A DNA stretch of 64,000 nt, from positions 1-64,000 of the forward strand of contig CAMYOC010000014.1 of assembly GCA_947259915.1 (NCBI GenBank), given 5' to 3'. Made by a program: the position numbers and the translations under genes. The DNA is from an uncultured Gammaproteobacteria bacterium (lineage in GTDB: Bacteria > Pseudomonadota > Gammaproteobacteria > Steroidobacterales > XN24). The notes under the pieces are model-generated. The model saw only the letters and a program-made list of their open reading frames with translations, ran no database searches and was not told the DNA's origin. The first letter of the stretch is position 1. Each line of letters starts with the position of its first letter. Shown here in pieces: positions 9,213 through 17,759 of the stretch.

Positions 9213-10088
9213 ATGATGGCAATCAGGCTCTGGTCCGTGGCCGGCAACACCCAGGCGCTGGATGGCGGCGCCATGTTTGGCAACGTACCCAAAGCCCTGT
9301 GGTCCCGCTGGATCGCTCCGGATGAGCACAACCGCATCCCGCTGGCCTGCAGGGCGCTGCTGGCCGAACTCGACGACGGTCGCAGGGTGCTGTTCGAGAC
9401 CGGCATCGGCGCGTTCTTCGAGCCAAAGCTGAAGGAACGCTTTGGCGTGGTCGAGTCCGGGCACGTGCTGCTGGACTCGCTGGCGGCGATCGACCTTGGC
9501 CACGACGACATCGATGCCGTCGTGCTCAGTCATTTGCATTTCGATCACGCCGGGGGGCTGTTGTCACGGTGGCGGGACGATCGCGAACCGGAACTGCTGT
9601 TCCCGAACGCCCGCTTTATCGTCAGCCGTGTCGGCTGGGAGCGGGCCCGTCATCCCCATGCACGCGACCGGGCCTCGTTTATCCCGGCACTGACCGGACT
9701 GTTGGAGAACAGCGGCCGGCTGGAACTGGTCGACGGCAACGCCAGCGAAACCCTCGGCGCGTCGGTACGCTTCGAATTCAGCGAGGGTCACACGCCTGGG
9801 CTGATGTTGTCGCAGATCGGTGGCGACGGCGGCATCGTCTATTGTGCAGATCTGATACCGGGCAGGCCCTGGGTCCATCTGCCGATCACCATGGGCTACG
9901 ACCGCTATCCGGAACGGCTGATCGACGAAAAGCGGAAATTCCTCGAAGACAAGCTGGCGCGGGACGTACGGCTGTTCTTTACCCACGATGCGGGCATCGC
10001 CGCCGCCTCGGTGACGCGCGACGAGCGCGGCCGTTTCGGCACTACCGTCGAGATGGAGCGTCTGGATGGTCTGACGCTGGCCGCCTGA
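9213..10088 (+). CDS. Metallo-beta-lactamase-fold hydrolase
   Basis: 291 residues. The MBL metal-binding motif HLHFDHAGG is at about residues 112-120, and later metal ligands are likely at FSEGHTPG and YCADLIPG, followed by FTHDAG. The layout fits the AHL-lactonase-like or general MBL-hydrolase subgroup; the substrate cannot be told from sequence. The start at 9213 ([12 protein letters not shown]) follows a strong GAGGAGG ribosome site. The gene stands alone, convergent with the DUF1232 gene. Confidence 0.85.
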   Translation: MMAIRLWSVAGNTQALDGGAMFGNVPKALWSRWIAPDEHNRIPLACRALLAELDDGRRVLFETGIGAFFEPKLKERFGVVESGHVLLDSLAAIDLGHDDIDAVVLSHLHFDHAGGLLSRWRDDREPELLFPNARFIVSRVGWERARHPHARDRASFIPALTGLLENSGRLELVDGNASETLGASVRFEFSEGHTPGLMLSQIGGDGGIVYCADLIPGRPWVHLPITMGYDRYPERLIDEKRKFLEDKLARDVRLFFTHDAGIAAASVTRDERGRFGTTVEMERLDGLTLAA

Positions 10089-10101
10089 GACCGCTCCCGG
10101 A

Positions 10102-10665
10102 CTAGTCCAGAAACGAAGAGCCCTTGCGTTTCCAGGGCAGCCAGCTCTTGCTCTGGCGCGCCGCTTCCTGTGCCTTTTTGCGCTGGATCTGCAGCCAGTC
10201 GAGACGCGTCACCGGGCGTTCGTCTCCGCTGGCCGCCCGTTTCGCATGCTCCGCCTCGCGGAAGCTGCGGAAATCGTCAAAAGCCTTGAGCTCCTGAGCC
10301 AGTTCGCGCAATACCAGATCGACCATGACCGCGTCGTCGAGATAGCCGAGCCCGGGCACGTCGTCGGGGATCAGATCATCGGCATTGGCGAAATAGGCCA
10401 GCGCGTTAACCACCCGGGTCACGTCCTCCGGCGGCAGATCCCAGTCTTCGTCCTCGACCATCGCGACGAGGTCATCCAGCCGCCGCAGGCGCTTGAGCGC
10501 GAAATTGGGGGCGTTGGCGCTCTCGGCACGCCGCAGCAATTCGCGGCAGGCCTTGAGGATGTCGCCTTGCTGGACCTCGCCCAGATTCATGCGCGCAGCG
10601 TGGAAGACTTCCTTCAGCTGCTTGAGATCGTGTTCGTCAAACTCGATAACGAGATTGGAATCCAT
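10102..10665 (-). CDS. YkvA/DUF1232-like protein
   Basis: About 187 residues and soluble. The central part (VTRVVNALAYFANADDLIPDD, then PGLGYLDDAVMVDLVLREL) carries the DUF1232 signature of a helix followed by D-LIPD and GYLDDA. Its N-terminal half resembles a small helical domain and its C-terminus is basic (RKKAQEAARQSKSWLPWKRK), perhaps for membrane or nucleic-acid contact. Function unknown. I chose ATG 10665 (MDSNLVIEFDEHD) over an upstream in-frame start that adds 7 residues. Confidence 0.75.
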   Translation of the reverse strand: MDSNLVIEFDEHDLKQLKEVFHAARMNLGEVQQGDILKACRELLRRAESANAPNFALKRLRRLDDLVAMVEDEDWDLPPEDVTRVVNALAYFANADDLIPDDVPGLGYLDDAVMVDLVLRELAQELKAFDDFRSFREAEHAKRAASGDERPVTRLDWLQIQRKKAQEAARQSKSWLPWKRKGSSFLD

Positions 10666-10748
10666 TGCTTGCCACCCCCAGGGCATCTGTCCGGGCCGGC
10701 CGGTTGGCCGATTTGCCGGTCGCGACGCTAGAGTATAGGAGTCTGCCG

Positions 10749-11756
10749 CTAGCGGCGGAAGTCATCCAGCGCAACAAAGGTGCCCCCGTTGCGATAACAC
10801 AGGGCTCGCATCAGGGCCGCAAAGCGTGCGCCGGTGCCCTGCATGCTCGATTGCTGGGTAAATGCGAACGGGAAACCTACCGAGTGGATGCGTACCAGCC
10901 GATTGCCCTGGGCATCCTCGCGGTTGATGTCGTCGACGATGCGCAACACGTCATTGATGCTGCGGCCGGTAAATTCGTCGCCGAAGACATAGAGACTGAT
11001 GCGTTTATCTTCCTCGTAGAAGGTCTGGATCGCCTGGGTGATGCCCTCTACCGGACTGGAATTACTAAACGGCCGCCACCCGGCCAGGGTGTCGATCACC
11101 ACCTTGCGCCGCGACGGCGTATCGGGGATCCAGCGTCCGGCGTAGCGCGGGAACAGATAGGCACCCATATCGTTCATCACCTGCATGCCCTTGACCTTGG
11201 GGTAGGCATCCAGGACTTCGTTCACCTTGCGCAATAGCGCCGGCCAGCTGTAGTTCTGCATGCTGCCCGAGGTGTCGATGATAAAGATGATGTATTCGCT
11301 GTCGACCGGGATGCCGGCCACCAGGCTGTCCGGGTTCCGCGGCCGGTCCTGTTGCAGACGGCGCATCTCCGCGGTCAGCTCCTGGCGCGCGTTGGACAAC
11401 TGGCCCTCCACCTTGCTCGACACCGACGCGTCCTGACTGCTGGCCGCAAACTCGCCCTCGATCCGCGACAGGTCACCCTGCAGTCGCGCTACCCGGGTCT
11501 CAATCTCGGAAAGCTGCTCACGCTTGGAGACCAGCTCCAGGTTGACGATGCGTGTCTCGCCGCGGATTTCCTCGACCTCCTCCTCCAGCTTGATGATCAC
11601 CGCTTCGAGTTCCTCGGTGGTCTGCTCCAGCAGGATCGGTTCGGCGAACTTGGTCAGCACCAGCAGCAGGATCACCGCGCCGAAGCCGCAGCAGATGCAG
11701 TCCAAAAAAGACAGGCTGGCGAACTCGACCTCCCGGCGGGTACGGCGTCTGCTCAT
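10749..11756 (-). CDS. VWA-domain protein with ExbD-like membrane anchor (last gene of operon)
   Basis: 335 residues. A short basic N-terminus leads into one membrane helix with the sequence SLSFLDCICCGFGAVILLL (Asp19), then a long coiled coil (residues about 43-140), then a von Willebrand factor A domain with the MIDAS motif DTSGSM at 161-166. The topology should be N-terminus inside, coiled coil and VWA in the periplasm. The anchor resembles the Asp-bearing helix of ExbD/TolR/MotB in placement, but the C-terminal domain is VWA rather than a peptidoglycan-binding fold. It overlaps the preceding paralogue by ATGA. Role inferred: one half of a stator-like stalk; not tested. Confidence 0.85.
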   Translation of the reverse strand: MSRRRTRREVEFASLSFLDCICCGFGAVILLLVLTKFAEPILLEQTTEELEAVIIKLEEEVEEIRGETRIVNLELVSKREQLSEIETRVARLQGDLSRIEGEFAASSQDASVSSKVEGQLSNARQELTAEMRRLQQDRPRNPDSLVAGIPVDSEYIIFIIDTSGSMQNYSWPALLRKVNEVLDAYPKVKGMQVMNDMGAYLFPRYAGRWIPDTPSRRKVVIDTLAGWRPFSNSSPVEGITQAIQTFYEEDKRISLYVFGDEFTGRSINDVLRIVDDINREDAQGNRLVRIHSVGFPFAFTQQSSMQGTGARFAALMRALCYRNGGTFVALDDFRR

Positions 11757-12847
11757 GGCCAGTCCTTCGATGGGCTGATCATCGAACCGTCGCTGGTCTT
11801 CGCCAGACGCCAGAACTCGACCGCTGCTTCCGGATCACCCTCGATCGGGAACAGGATCACGTTGACCGGCACCCGGCTCGGCAGCCGGCTCAGGGAGCCG
11901 CGGAAATGCTGCCGCCTCGATTTGGCGCTGACGCTCTTGAATATCGCCGGCGGGCTCTTGCCCTGGGTCGGCAGACCGTCGGTCAACAGGATAATGTTGT
12001 CCGGCGGCGGCGACATGGCAGCGGCTGCTGTGAACGCGTTATAGAGACTGGTGCCACCACCGGGGACCACCGCGCGGGCAGCCTCGATGGCCTTGCGCAC
12101 CTGGTCAGGCTCCGCCGCCTCGAGCCAGGAGCCGCTGGTCCCGGCGGTGACCGGGCGGGCGGTCTCGTTAAAGGTCACGATCTGGAAGTTCGACGACGGT
12201 GATAGCCGGGCGATCAGCCATTCCACCGTGCGTTGTGCGCGCAGCCATTTGGGTGAACGGATCTTGTCCGCGTTGCTCATGTTCCGGCGGCGGATGATAT
12301 TGACGATGGTCTCGTCGAGCATGCTGGCCGAACTGTCCAGCAGGATCAGCACCCGCTGGCCGTCCAGCTTCAGACCGGTCAGATACTGGCGCTGACCCTG
12401 ACCCCGGATGCGCCGCAACGCGCTGCCCTGCTCGTCGGGCTGCGAGCTGGCCGCGGACAGGCGCTTGCTCGCTTCCTCCATGGATTTGAGGTCGGTCTTG
12501 AGCTTGTTGATGCTCTCGCGGCGGGCCAGCGTGTCGGCCTCCATGGTGGAGAGTTCCTGCTGTCGCTGCTGCAGCAGCTCGATAATGCGGCGCGACGCGC
12601 CTTGGGCTTTGACCTGCCGGTCCTCGGTCTCGGTGAGACTGTTGCGCAGGGCCACGAGATTCCTCTCGCCCTCGCTCAGCTCCACCTTGAGCACATCGGC
12701 ACGCAGGCTCAAAGCCCGGTTCAGCTCGTCTGAGCGCACCGCCATGGTGGCGTTGATGACCATGAACAACAGGATCACCGAACCGAAGCCACAGCTCATG
12801 ATGTCCAGGAAGGACAGGCTGAAGGTGTCGAAGCGGCGGCGTGCCAT
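11753..12847 (-). CDS. VWA-domain protein with ExbD-like membrane anchor (paralogue)
   Basis: 364 residues with the same plan as its neighbour: basic N-terminus, a helix with SLSFLDIMSCGFGSVILLF (Asp15), a coiled coil at about 38-130, and a VWA domain with MIDAS motif DSSASM at 171-176. A second VWA feature is VVPGGGTSLYNAF, the threonine-containing loop, and LLTDGLPTQG follows, as in classical VWA domains. The two paralogues differ enough to form a heteromer. The start at 12847 directly abuts the FHA gene's stop, indicating translational coupling. Confidence 0.85.
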   Translation of the reverse strand: MARRRFDTFSLSFLDIMSCGFGSVILLFMVINATMAVRSDELNRALSLRADVLKVELSEGERNLVALRNSLTETEDRQVKAQGASRRIIELLQQRQQELSTMEADTLARRESINKLKTDLKSMEEASKRLSAASSQPDEQGSALRRIRGQGQRQYLTGLKLDGQRVLILLDSSASMLDETIVNIIRRRNMSNADKIRSPKWLRAQRTVEWLIARLSPSSNFQIVTFNETARPVTAGTSGSWLEAAEPDQVRKAIEAARAVVPGGGTSLYNAFTAAAAMSPPPDNIILLTDGLPTQGKSPPAIFKSVSAKSRRQHFRGSLSRLPSRVPVNVILFPIEGDPEAAVEFWRLAKTSDGSMISPSKDWP

Positions 12848-14212
12848 CTAGGCCCTCGCTTCTACCAGCAGTAGCGTAGTGCCGGGCGCTCCCACCCGCA
12901 GCACGTCGCCGGCGCGCAGCGTGGCCACCGACGAAATCCGGCGATCGTTGACGAAGGTGCCGAAACGGCTGTGATCCTCGACCACGACGTCGTCGCCACG
13001 GACCAACACCTGGCAATGACGCCGTGACACGCCCTCGAGATTTCCAGAGATGATCACAGAGCGTGCGTCGGACGCCGGCGCGCTGCCGATGGTCAGAGGT
13101 TGTGCGGAGATCTCCCAGGCCACGCTGCCCGCCACCAGATGGGTCGGGTGAGGACGCGTATCGTCCGCTACCTGCGGCGGGGTCTCGATTTCGGCGGCAG
13201 TGACACGGCCGGCCGGCAACGCGACGATGAAATTGATGTGTTCCCCGCCAGAGCAGATCTGCTCCTGAAAACGCAATGCCCCCTCGACGGCAGCTGCCGC
13301 CGGCAGGGTCAGCGTGTCAACGGCCTCGATCTGCGCCAGGCGCTCAGGCAGACCCGGCAGCCGTCCGATCCGCTCGCTCATCGCGACGCGCAGCGGGCCG
13401 AGACGTTGCGCTGTACTCTCGACCATCCGCGCGATCCGCTCATAGACCGGCGCCGCCGCCTCCAGCATCTGCCGGCGGCTGACTTGCACCGCGATCGGGC
13501 TGCCTTCGGGTTCGATCTGTACCGTGAGATCCTCGCCGGCGGACAGGGCCGTGATCCAGTCGTCAACACAATCGAACAGCGACTGCTCGGTGGCCGCGTG
13601 GTGTAGCGGATCGAACCGGGTCTGGTTGACGAAAGCGGCCGCCACGGTGTCGATCCACGCCTGGCTCAACGTCGCCAGACCGCTGCCGTCGATGAGCTGC
13701 ACCGCGCCGCGGCTGAGCTCAGCGGACCCTTCCAGCTCGGTCAATACGGAGACATGGAGGTGGGCGTCCAGATACAGCATCCGCTGCCCTATTCCGCGAC
13801 CGGCCAGCGCAGCCACTGCCGCATCGACCATGCCGCGCACCGGCATCTCACAGGCCCGGGCGATGCCCAACAGCAGCCCCAGCGCTTCGCTGCCAAAATA
13901 TCCCGGCACGACGAGCACCACGGCTTCGGCATCGTCGCCAAAGCGCTCCCACAGATCCGCCATCTGCGCGTGAGCCAGATCCGCCGCAGTGGCCGCATAG
14001 GGCACTGGCCTGGGCAGCGGCCGGGTGTCCAGCTCAAGCCAGAAACGGTTGTGCAGCCGCCGCGGCCGCAGACGCGCAAGTCGCCGCGCCTCTTCGCCCA
14101 GGCTCAACCGCTCCTGATCGAGCATGGCATAGCCGGGCCCGGCCTCCTGGTGCGCATCATCTGAGCCGACCAGCAGCCCGCTGTCATTGATCTCGAGGGC
14201 GAGGACACGCAT
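12848..14212 (-). CDS. Hsp70/actin-like domain fused to a C-terminal FHA domain
   Basis: 454 residues. Residues 1-350 look like a diverged actin/Hsp70 ATPase fold: VVLVVPGYFGSEALGLLLGI matches the Hsp70 pattern around the phosphate region, followed by VDAAVAALAGRGI (Hsp70 NEPTAAALAYG position) and MLYLDAHLHVSVL in the second phosphate loop, where the usual DLGGGT is lost. Residues about 370-445 are an FHA domain with TIGSAPASDARSVIISG, GVSRRHCQV and DHSRFGTFVNDRRI, keeping the Ser/Arg/His and Asn residues that bind phosphothreonine. It is a likely reader of the kinase encoded upstream in the operon. No membrane helix. Confidence 0.85.
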   Translation of the reverse strand: MRVLALEINDSGLLVGSDDAHQEAGPGYAMLDQERLSLGEEARRLARLRPRRLHNRFWLELDTRPLPRPVPYAATAADLAHAQMADLWERFGDDAEAVVLVVPGYFGSEALGLLLGIARACEMPVRGMVDAAVAALAGRGIGQRMLYLDAHLHVSVLTELEGSAELSRGAVQLIDGSGLATLSQAWIDTVAAAFVNQTRFDPLHHAATEQSLFDCVDDWITALSAGEDLTVQIEPEGSPIAVQVSRRQMLEAAAPVYERIARMVESTAQRLGPLRVAMSERIGRLPGLPERLAQIEAVDTLTLPAAAAVEGALRFQEQICSGGEHINFIVALPAGRVTAAEIETPPQVADDTRPHPTHLVAGSVAWEISAQPLTIGSAPASDARSVIISGNLEGVSRRHCQVLVRGDDVVVEDHSRFGTFVNDRRISSVATLRAGDVLRVGAPGTTLLLVEARA

Positions 14213-14225
14213 GAGCTCAGACGAC

Positions 14226-15023
14226 CTAGCGGACCTTCATGTGCCGCACCAGATTACGGTCACAATAGGTTTTCGAATCGCGAACCAGGCGTTCCTGTGA
14301 CAACTGCAGCTGGTGTACCGCGAACATCAGCACGATCGACAACAGCAGCGCGATAAACGTGGAGTTGAAGGCCACGCCCAGCGCCTGGGTGACGCCGCCG
14401 ATATCACCCTCGACCGCTTTGTGGGCCTGGGCCAGGGCCTCGCCGATACCGCGCACCGTACCGATAAAACCGATGGACGGGATCGCCCAGGCGATATAAC
14501 GGATCATCGACAATTCCGAGTCGAGGCGGTCCGCCTCCTCGTCGCAGACTTCATAGGCGGCCTGGGACACATCCTGCACGTTGCGGGTCGAATCGAATCG
14601 CTGCAGCGCGGTGAGCAGCGCGCGTGGCAGCGCGAAGTCCGCCAACCGCTCCGGCAGCGCCTGCAGCTGGCGCGAATATTCCCGCGTGTCCTCGGGCAGG
14701 ATCCGCATGCCCTCGGAGACCGGTACCAGATCCATCTCCAGCAGCTTGCGCTGCTGATGAGCCGACCATCCCTTCAGCCCCATGATGCTGATCGCCCACA
14801 GGAACAGCACAAAACAGGCTTCCTGTTCAAAGTCGCGGATAATCACGTAGACCGAGCGTTGCGGCACGTAGGCGGTGTCCTCCTGCATCGCGATCTGATC
14901 GGCGCGTAGCTCCGCATCGGCGGCGGGACGCACCACGGATACATAGATGCCGTGGACGATGATGATGACCAGGATCAAAGAGAAGACCTGGTAGATAAAT
15001 TCGACCGGAATGTGTTTCTTCAT
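14226..15023 (-). CDS. MotA/TolQ/ExbB-family proton channel protein
   Basis: 265 residues with four helices near 9-30, 68-84, 176-196 and 212-236. The last pair carries the ExbB/MotA signature: AIPSIGFIGTVRGIGEAL followed by GGVTQALGVAFNSTFIALLL. In ExbB/TolQ/MotA/ZorA proteins this region forms the ion-conducting pentamer around a dimer of ExbD-like helices. Here the natural partners would be the two VWA proteins with ExbD-like anchors encoded downstream in the same operon. The large cytoplasmic stretch lies between helices 2 and 3, as in this family. Confidence 0.88.
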   Translation of the reverse strand: MKKHIPVEFIYQVFSLILVIIIVHGIYVSVVRPAADAELRADQIAMQEDTAYVPQRSVYVIIRDFEQEACFVLFLWAISIMGLKGWSAHQQRKLLEMDLVPVSEGMRILPEDTREYSRQLQALPERLADFALPRALLTALQRFDSTRNVQDVSQAAYEVCDEEADRLDSELSMIRYIAWAIPSIGFIGTVRGIGEALAQAHKAVEGDIGGVTQALGVAFNSTFIALLLSIVLMFAVHQLQLSQERLVRDSKTYCDRNLVRHMKVR

Positions 15024-15041
15024 GAGATTACCCGGACTGCC

Positions 15042-15293
15042 TCAGATATCGGCGGGGAACGCGATCGCAGAGTCGGCTGACACCGTTTCGCTCGGCACGA
15101 ATACGTCTTTCTCGCCCTCCGACTCACCGGCCCAGACGTCTTCGCCGGAGACCGGTTCACCGGCCTCGGTCTTCTCGTCGGTCTGCTGTTCGCCATTCTC
15201 CGCTGCGGCGGGCGGCGCCTCTTCGTCCTGGGCGATGCCCGCCACGGGCGCGACCAGAAGCAGCCACAGACAGCCCACAATCCACACACGCAT
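15042..15293 (-). CDS. Small acidic exported protein
   Basis: 83 residues. A signal peptide (MRVWIVGCLWLLLVAPVAGIAQ) precedes a low-complexity acidic tail rich in Glu, Ala, Pro and Ser, ending AIAFPADI. No domain can be recognised. It sits between the PEGA protein and the ExbB-like gene, 21 bp from the first and 18 bp from the second, so it belongs to the operon. It may be a linker, or simply a fast-evolving member. Confidence 0.7.
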   Translation of the reverse strand: MRVWIVGCLWLLLVAPVAGIAQDEEAPPAAAENGEQQTDEKTEAGEPVSGEDVWAGESEGEKDVFVPSETVSADSAIAFPADI

Positions 15294-15314
15294 AAGTCGT
15301 CCCTCGGTTATTGG

Positions 15315-17759
15315 TCAGGGGCCTGAATCGACGCTGCGGGCGATCCGGAAACCCAGATCCGGCCGCGCCTCGTCACCATAGGCTCGCGCGGCCAGCCGCA
15401 GATCCGGGATCGTGCCCTGGGCCCAGCTGGAGCCACGTATCACATAATATCGGCCTTCCTCGGCGCCGGCGGGATCGATCGCCACCGTGGCCGCGGTGCC
15501 GACATAGGCCCGATAAAGGTCGTTGGTCCACTCTGCCACGTTGCCGCCGAGATCGAAAATCCCCAGCGAGTTGGAACGGAAGGTCGCTACCGGCGCGGTA
15601 GCGGGATAACTGTCGTTGTAGCCCGCGAGGATGTCGCCAACGCTGCCCCGGGCTGAGACATCGGCAAAGTTGCCGGCTTTCGGTGGCGGCGGCAACGCGT
15701 TGCCCCAGGGATACCGCGGCGGCTTCTGGCTCCTGCCAGTATAGCGGGCAGCCCAGGCCCACTCGGCCTCGCTGGGCAAACGAAAGCCGTTCGGTGCCGG
15801 CCAGATCGCCACCAGCCGGCCCGCTTCGCTCTTGTAGGCGGGTTCAAGCCCCGCTTCCTTGCTCAGCCAGTTGCAATAGGCAGCCGCGTCCTGCCAGGTC
15901 ACGCGCACGACCGGATAATCCTCGCCGTCCATGCCGTAGCCGACGGCGGTGCCGGACGCATGATTCGGACGGAAGGCGCGGAACTCCCGGTTGCTCACTT
16001 CCTTGATGCCGAGATAGTAGGGCCGGCTGATCTCTATCTCCCGCAGACCCTCGTTGGCACGCCGGCCCGGCGATCCCCGTTTGGTGCCCATAGTGAAACG
16101 GCCGCCGGGTAACAGCACCAGCTCGGCGCCCTGCTGCGTCTGGATCCGCGCCGGTATCGCCGCCATGCGCGCTGCGGCCTCGGTCAGCAGCGTGATCTCG
16201 ACTTTCTGCGCCAGCCCGGGTTTGGGGTTGACGGTCAGGCTCTGGCTGGCGAAGCCAGGCTTGCGAAACTCGAGACGTTGCGGCACGGCGATCAGCGCCA
16301 GCTTGTCCGGCACCGGACCGCGCTGCTTGCCGTCGATAAACAACTCCACGCCGACCGGTTTGACCGCGAACTGGATTTCTCCGGTGACCGCCGGCAACCG
16401 CAGCGACTCCCGCCGCTCCTCACCGGAGCGCAGGCTTACGTTCTTGCTCGCGGATTTGTGCCCGGGCAGCGTGGCCTGGATGCGATAACGGCGACCCGGA
16501 TCCAGATCCAGGGTCAGCGGTGAGCGACCACGGAACTCGCCGTCGACCAGTATGGTGGCGCCGGCCGGATCGGTGCGCAGCGACAGCCGCCCGTCTGACG
16601 GTTCCAATGCGACCGTAGGCAGACGTTGTGGCACCCCGGCCTGAACTTCGAGCTCCTTGCGCCAGGTCTTGAACCCGGGGCTGCGCAATTCCAGCTGACG
16701 CAGACCGGAGTCCAGATCTCCGCTGAATGGCGTAACGCCGATCTGCTGGCCGTCTGCAAGGACTTCAGCGCCGGGCGGGTTACTGGCTATCGTCACCTCG
16801 GCCCAGTCCGGCTGCAGCGCCACCTCGAGACGCAGCGGATTGCCGCCGCCTTCCACGTCCAGCTCCCGGGCCTCGGTCACGTAACGATCGGCGGCGATCT
16901 CGATCCGATAGCGGCCCGGCCGTATCGCAACGTCCGCCAACGGGACCGACCCAATCTCCTCGCCATCCACCAGCACCCGCGCGCCCTCGACACCCGGCGT
17001 GGTGACGAACAAGCGATCCGCCAGGCGCTCTAGACTGCGGCGCAGCGTCTGGTCGCGCTCATCGGTAATCTCGATCTCGTCGGCCAGCGGTTCATATCCA
17101 TCGAGGCTGGCGTGCAGCGTGTAGGTTCCGGGGCGGATCAGATAGCGAGCACCGACCGGTATGTCGAGACCACCGCTAATCCACATCTTGTTCGGCACCG
17201 GGCTGACGATGACTTCCACGGATCTTGCGGTAAACATGAACCAGATCGACACGGCCAACAGCGCCAGACCGGATGAGATGATCGCGCCGACCAGAGGGAA
17301 CCGACGGCCCCCCGATCGCGTCCCGGGGCGGGTGCGTTCGAACGCCACCGGCTGGATCGGGACCGGGGTCGCCGGCGAGCTCGCCACCGGTGACGACTCG
17401 ACCACCAGCGGCGGCACCGTGACCCGATCCTCCGTATCCGGATCGACCCGGATGCTCAGCGCCGACCCATCCAGTTCGAATCGGACCGCGCAGCCGCGGG
17501 CCAGGAACAGCTCGCCGCCTTCTATCCAGCGGGACTCGTCCAGCGACGCGCCGTCGAGACGGCCCGCCTGACTGTCCGGACCCGGCTGCAGAAAAAAACG
17601 ACCGCTGGCAAAACCCAGGAATGCGACGGCACCCGGCCCGTCAGCGCTCAGACGGATGCCTGCAACGCCATCAGCGCCGGTCCCCAGCGGCAGCGGCAGC
17701 TGCGCTGCCGCGTACTCACGCCGGCCGTCGATGTCGATGACGGCGATGGTCGGCTTCAA
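15315..17759 (-). CDS. Membrane-anchored PEGA-repeat protein with FGE-sulfatase-like domain
   Basis: 814 residues. Order: a cytoplasmic beta-rich N-terminus of about 110 residues (FHA-like but without clear FHA motifs), a linker, a membrane helix at about 154-177, four or five PEGA-type beta repeats (for example GATILVDGEFRGRSPLTLDL and AEVLADGQQIGVTPFSG), then a formylglycine-generating-enzyme-like domain at about 545-810 (PGGRFTMG, RVTWQDAAAYCNWLS, RLPSEAEWAWAARY, GGNVAEWTNDLY, RLAARAYGDEARPDLGFRIA). The catalytic cysteine pair of true FGEs is missing from IRGSSWAQGTIPDLRLAAR, so it is probably a binding module, as in TagR of type VI systems. The start is a TTG that overlaps the kinase stop as TTGA. 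Confidence 0.85.
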   Translation of the reverse strand: MKPTIAVIDIDGRREYAAAQLPLPLGTGADGVAGIRLSADGPGAVAFLGFASGRFFLQPGPDSQAGRLDGASLDESRWIEGGELFLARGCAVRFELDGSALSIRVDPDTEDRVTVPPLVVESSPVASSPATPVPIQPVAFERTRPGTRSGGRRFPLVGAIISSGLALLAVSIWFMFTARSVEVIVSPVPNKMWISGGLDIPVGARYLIRPGTYTLHASLDGYEPLADEIEITDERDQTLRRSLERLADRLFVTTPGVEGARVLVDGEEIGSVPLADVAIRPGRYRIEIAADRYVTEARELDVEGGGNPLRLEVALQPDWAEVTIASNPPGAEVLADGQQIGVTPFSGDLDSGLRQLELRSPGFKTWRKELEVQAGVPQRLPTVALEPSDGRLSLRTDPAGATILVDGEFRGRSPLTLDLDPGRRYRIQATLPGHKSASKNVSLRSGEERRESLRLPAVTGEIQFAVKPVGVELFIDGKQRGPVPDKLALIAVPQRLEFRKPGFASQSLTVNPKPGLAQKVEITLLTEAAARMAAIPARIQTQQGAELVLLPGGRFTMGTKRGSPGRRANEGLREIEISRPYYLGIKEVSNREFRAFRPNHASGTAVGYGMDGEDYPVVRVTWQDAAAYCNWLSKEAGLEPAYKSEAGRLVAIWPAPNGFRLPSEAEWAWAARYTGRSQKPPRYPWGNALPPPPKAGNFADVSARGSVGDILAGYNDSYPATAPVATFRSNSLGIFDLGGNVAEWTNDLYRAYVGTAATVAIDPAGAEEGRYYVIRGSSWAQGTIPDLRLAARAYGDEARPDLGFRIARSVDSGP

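Noticed and set aside
15315..17759. Calling the protein a formylglycine-generating enzyme
   Set aside because: The catalytic cysteines are not present where expected.
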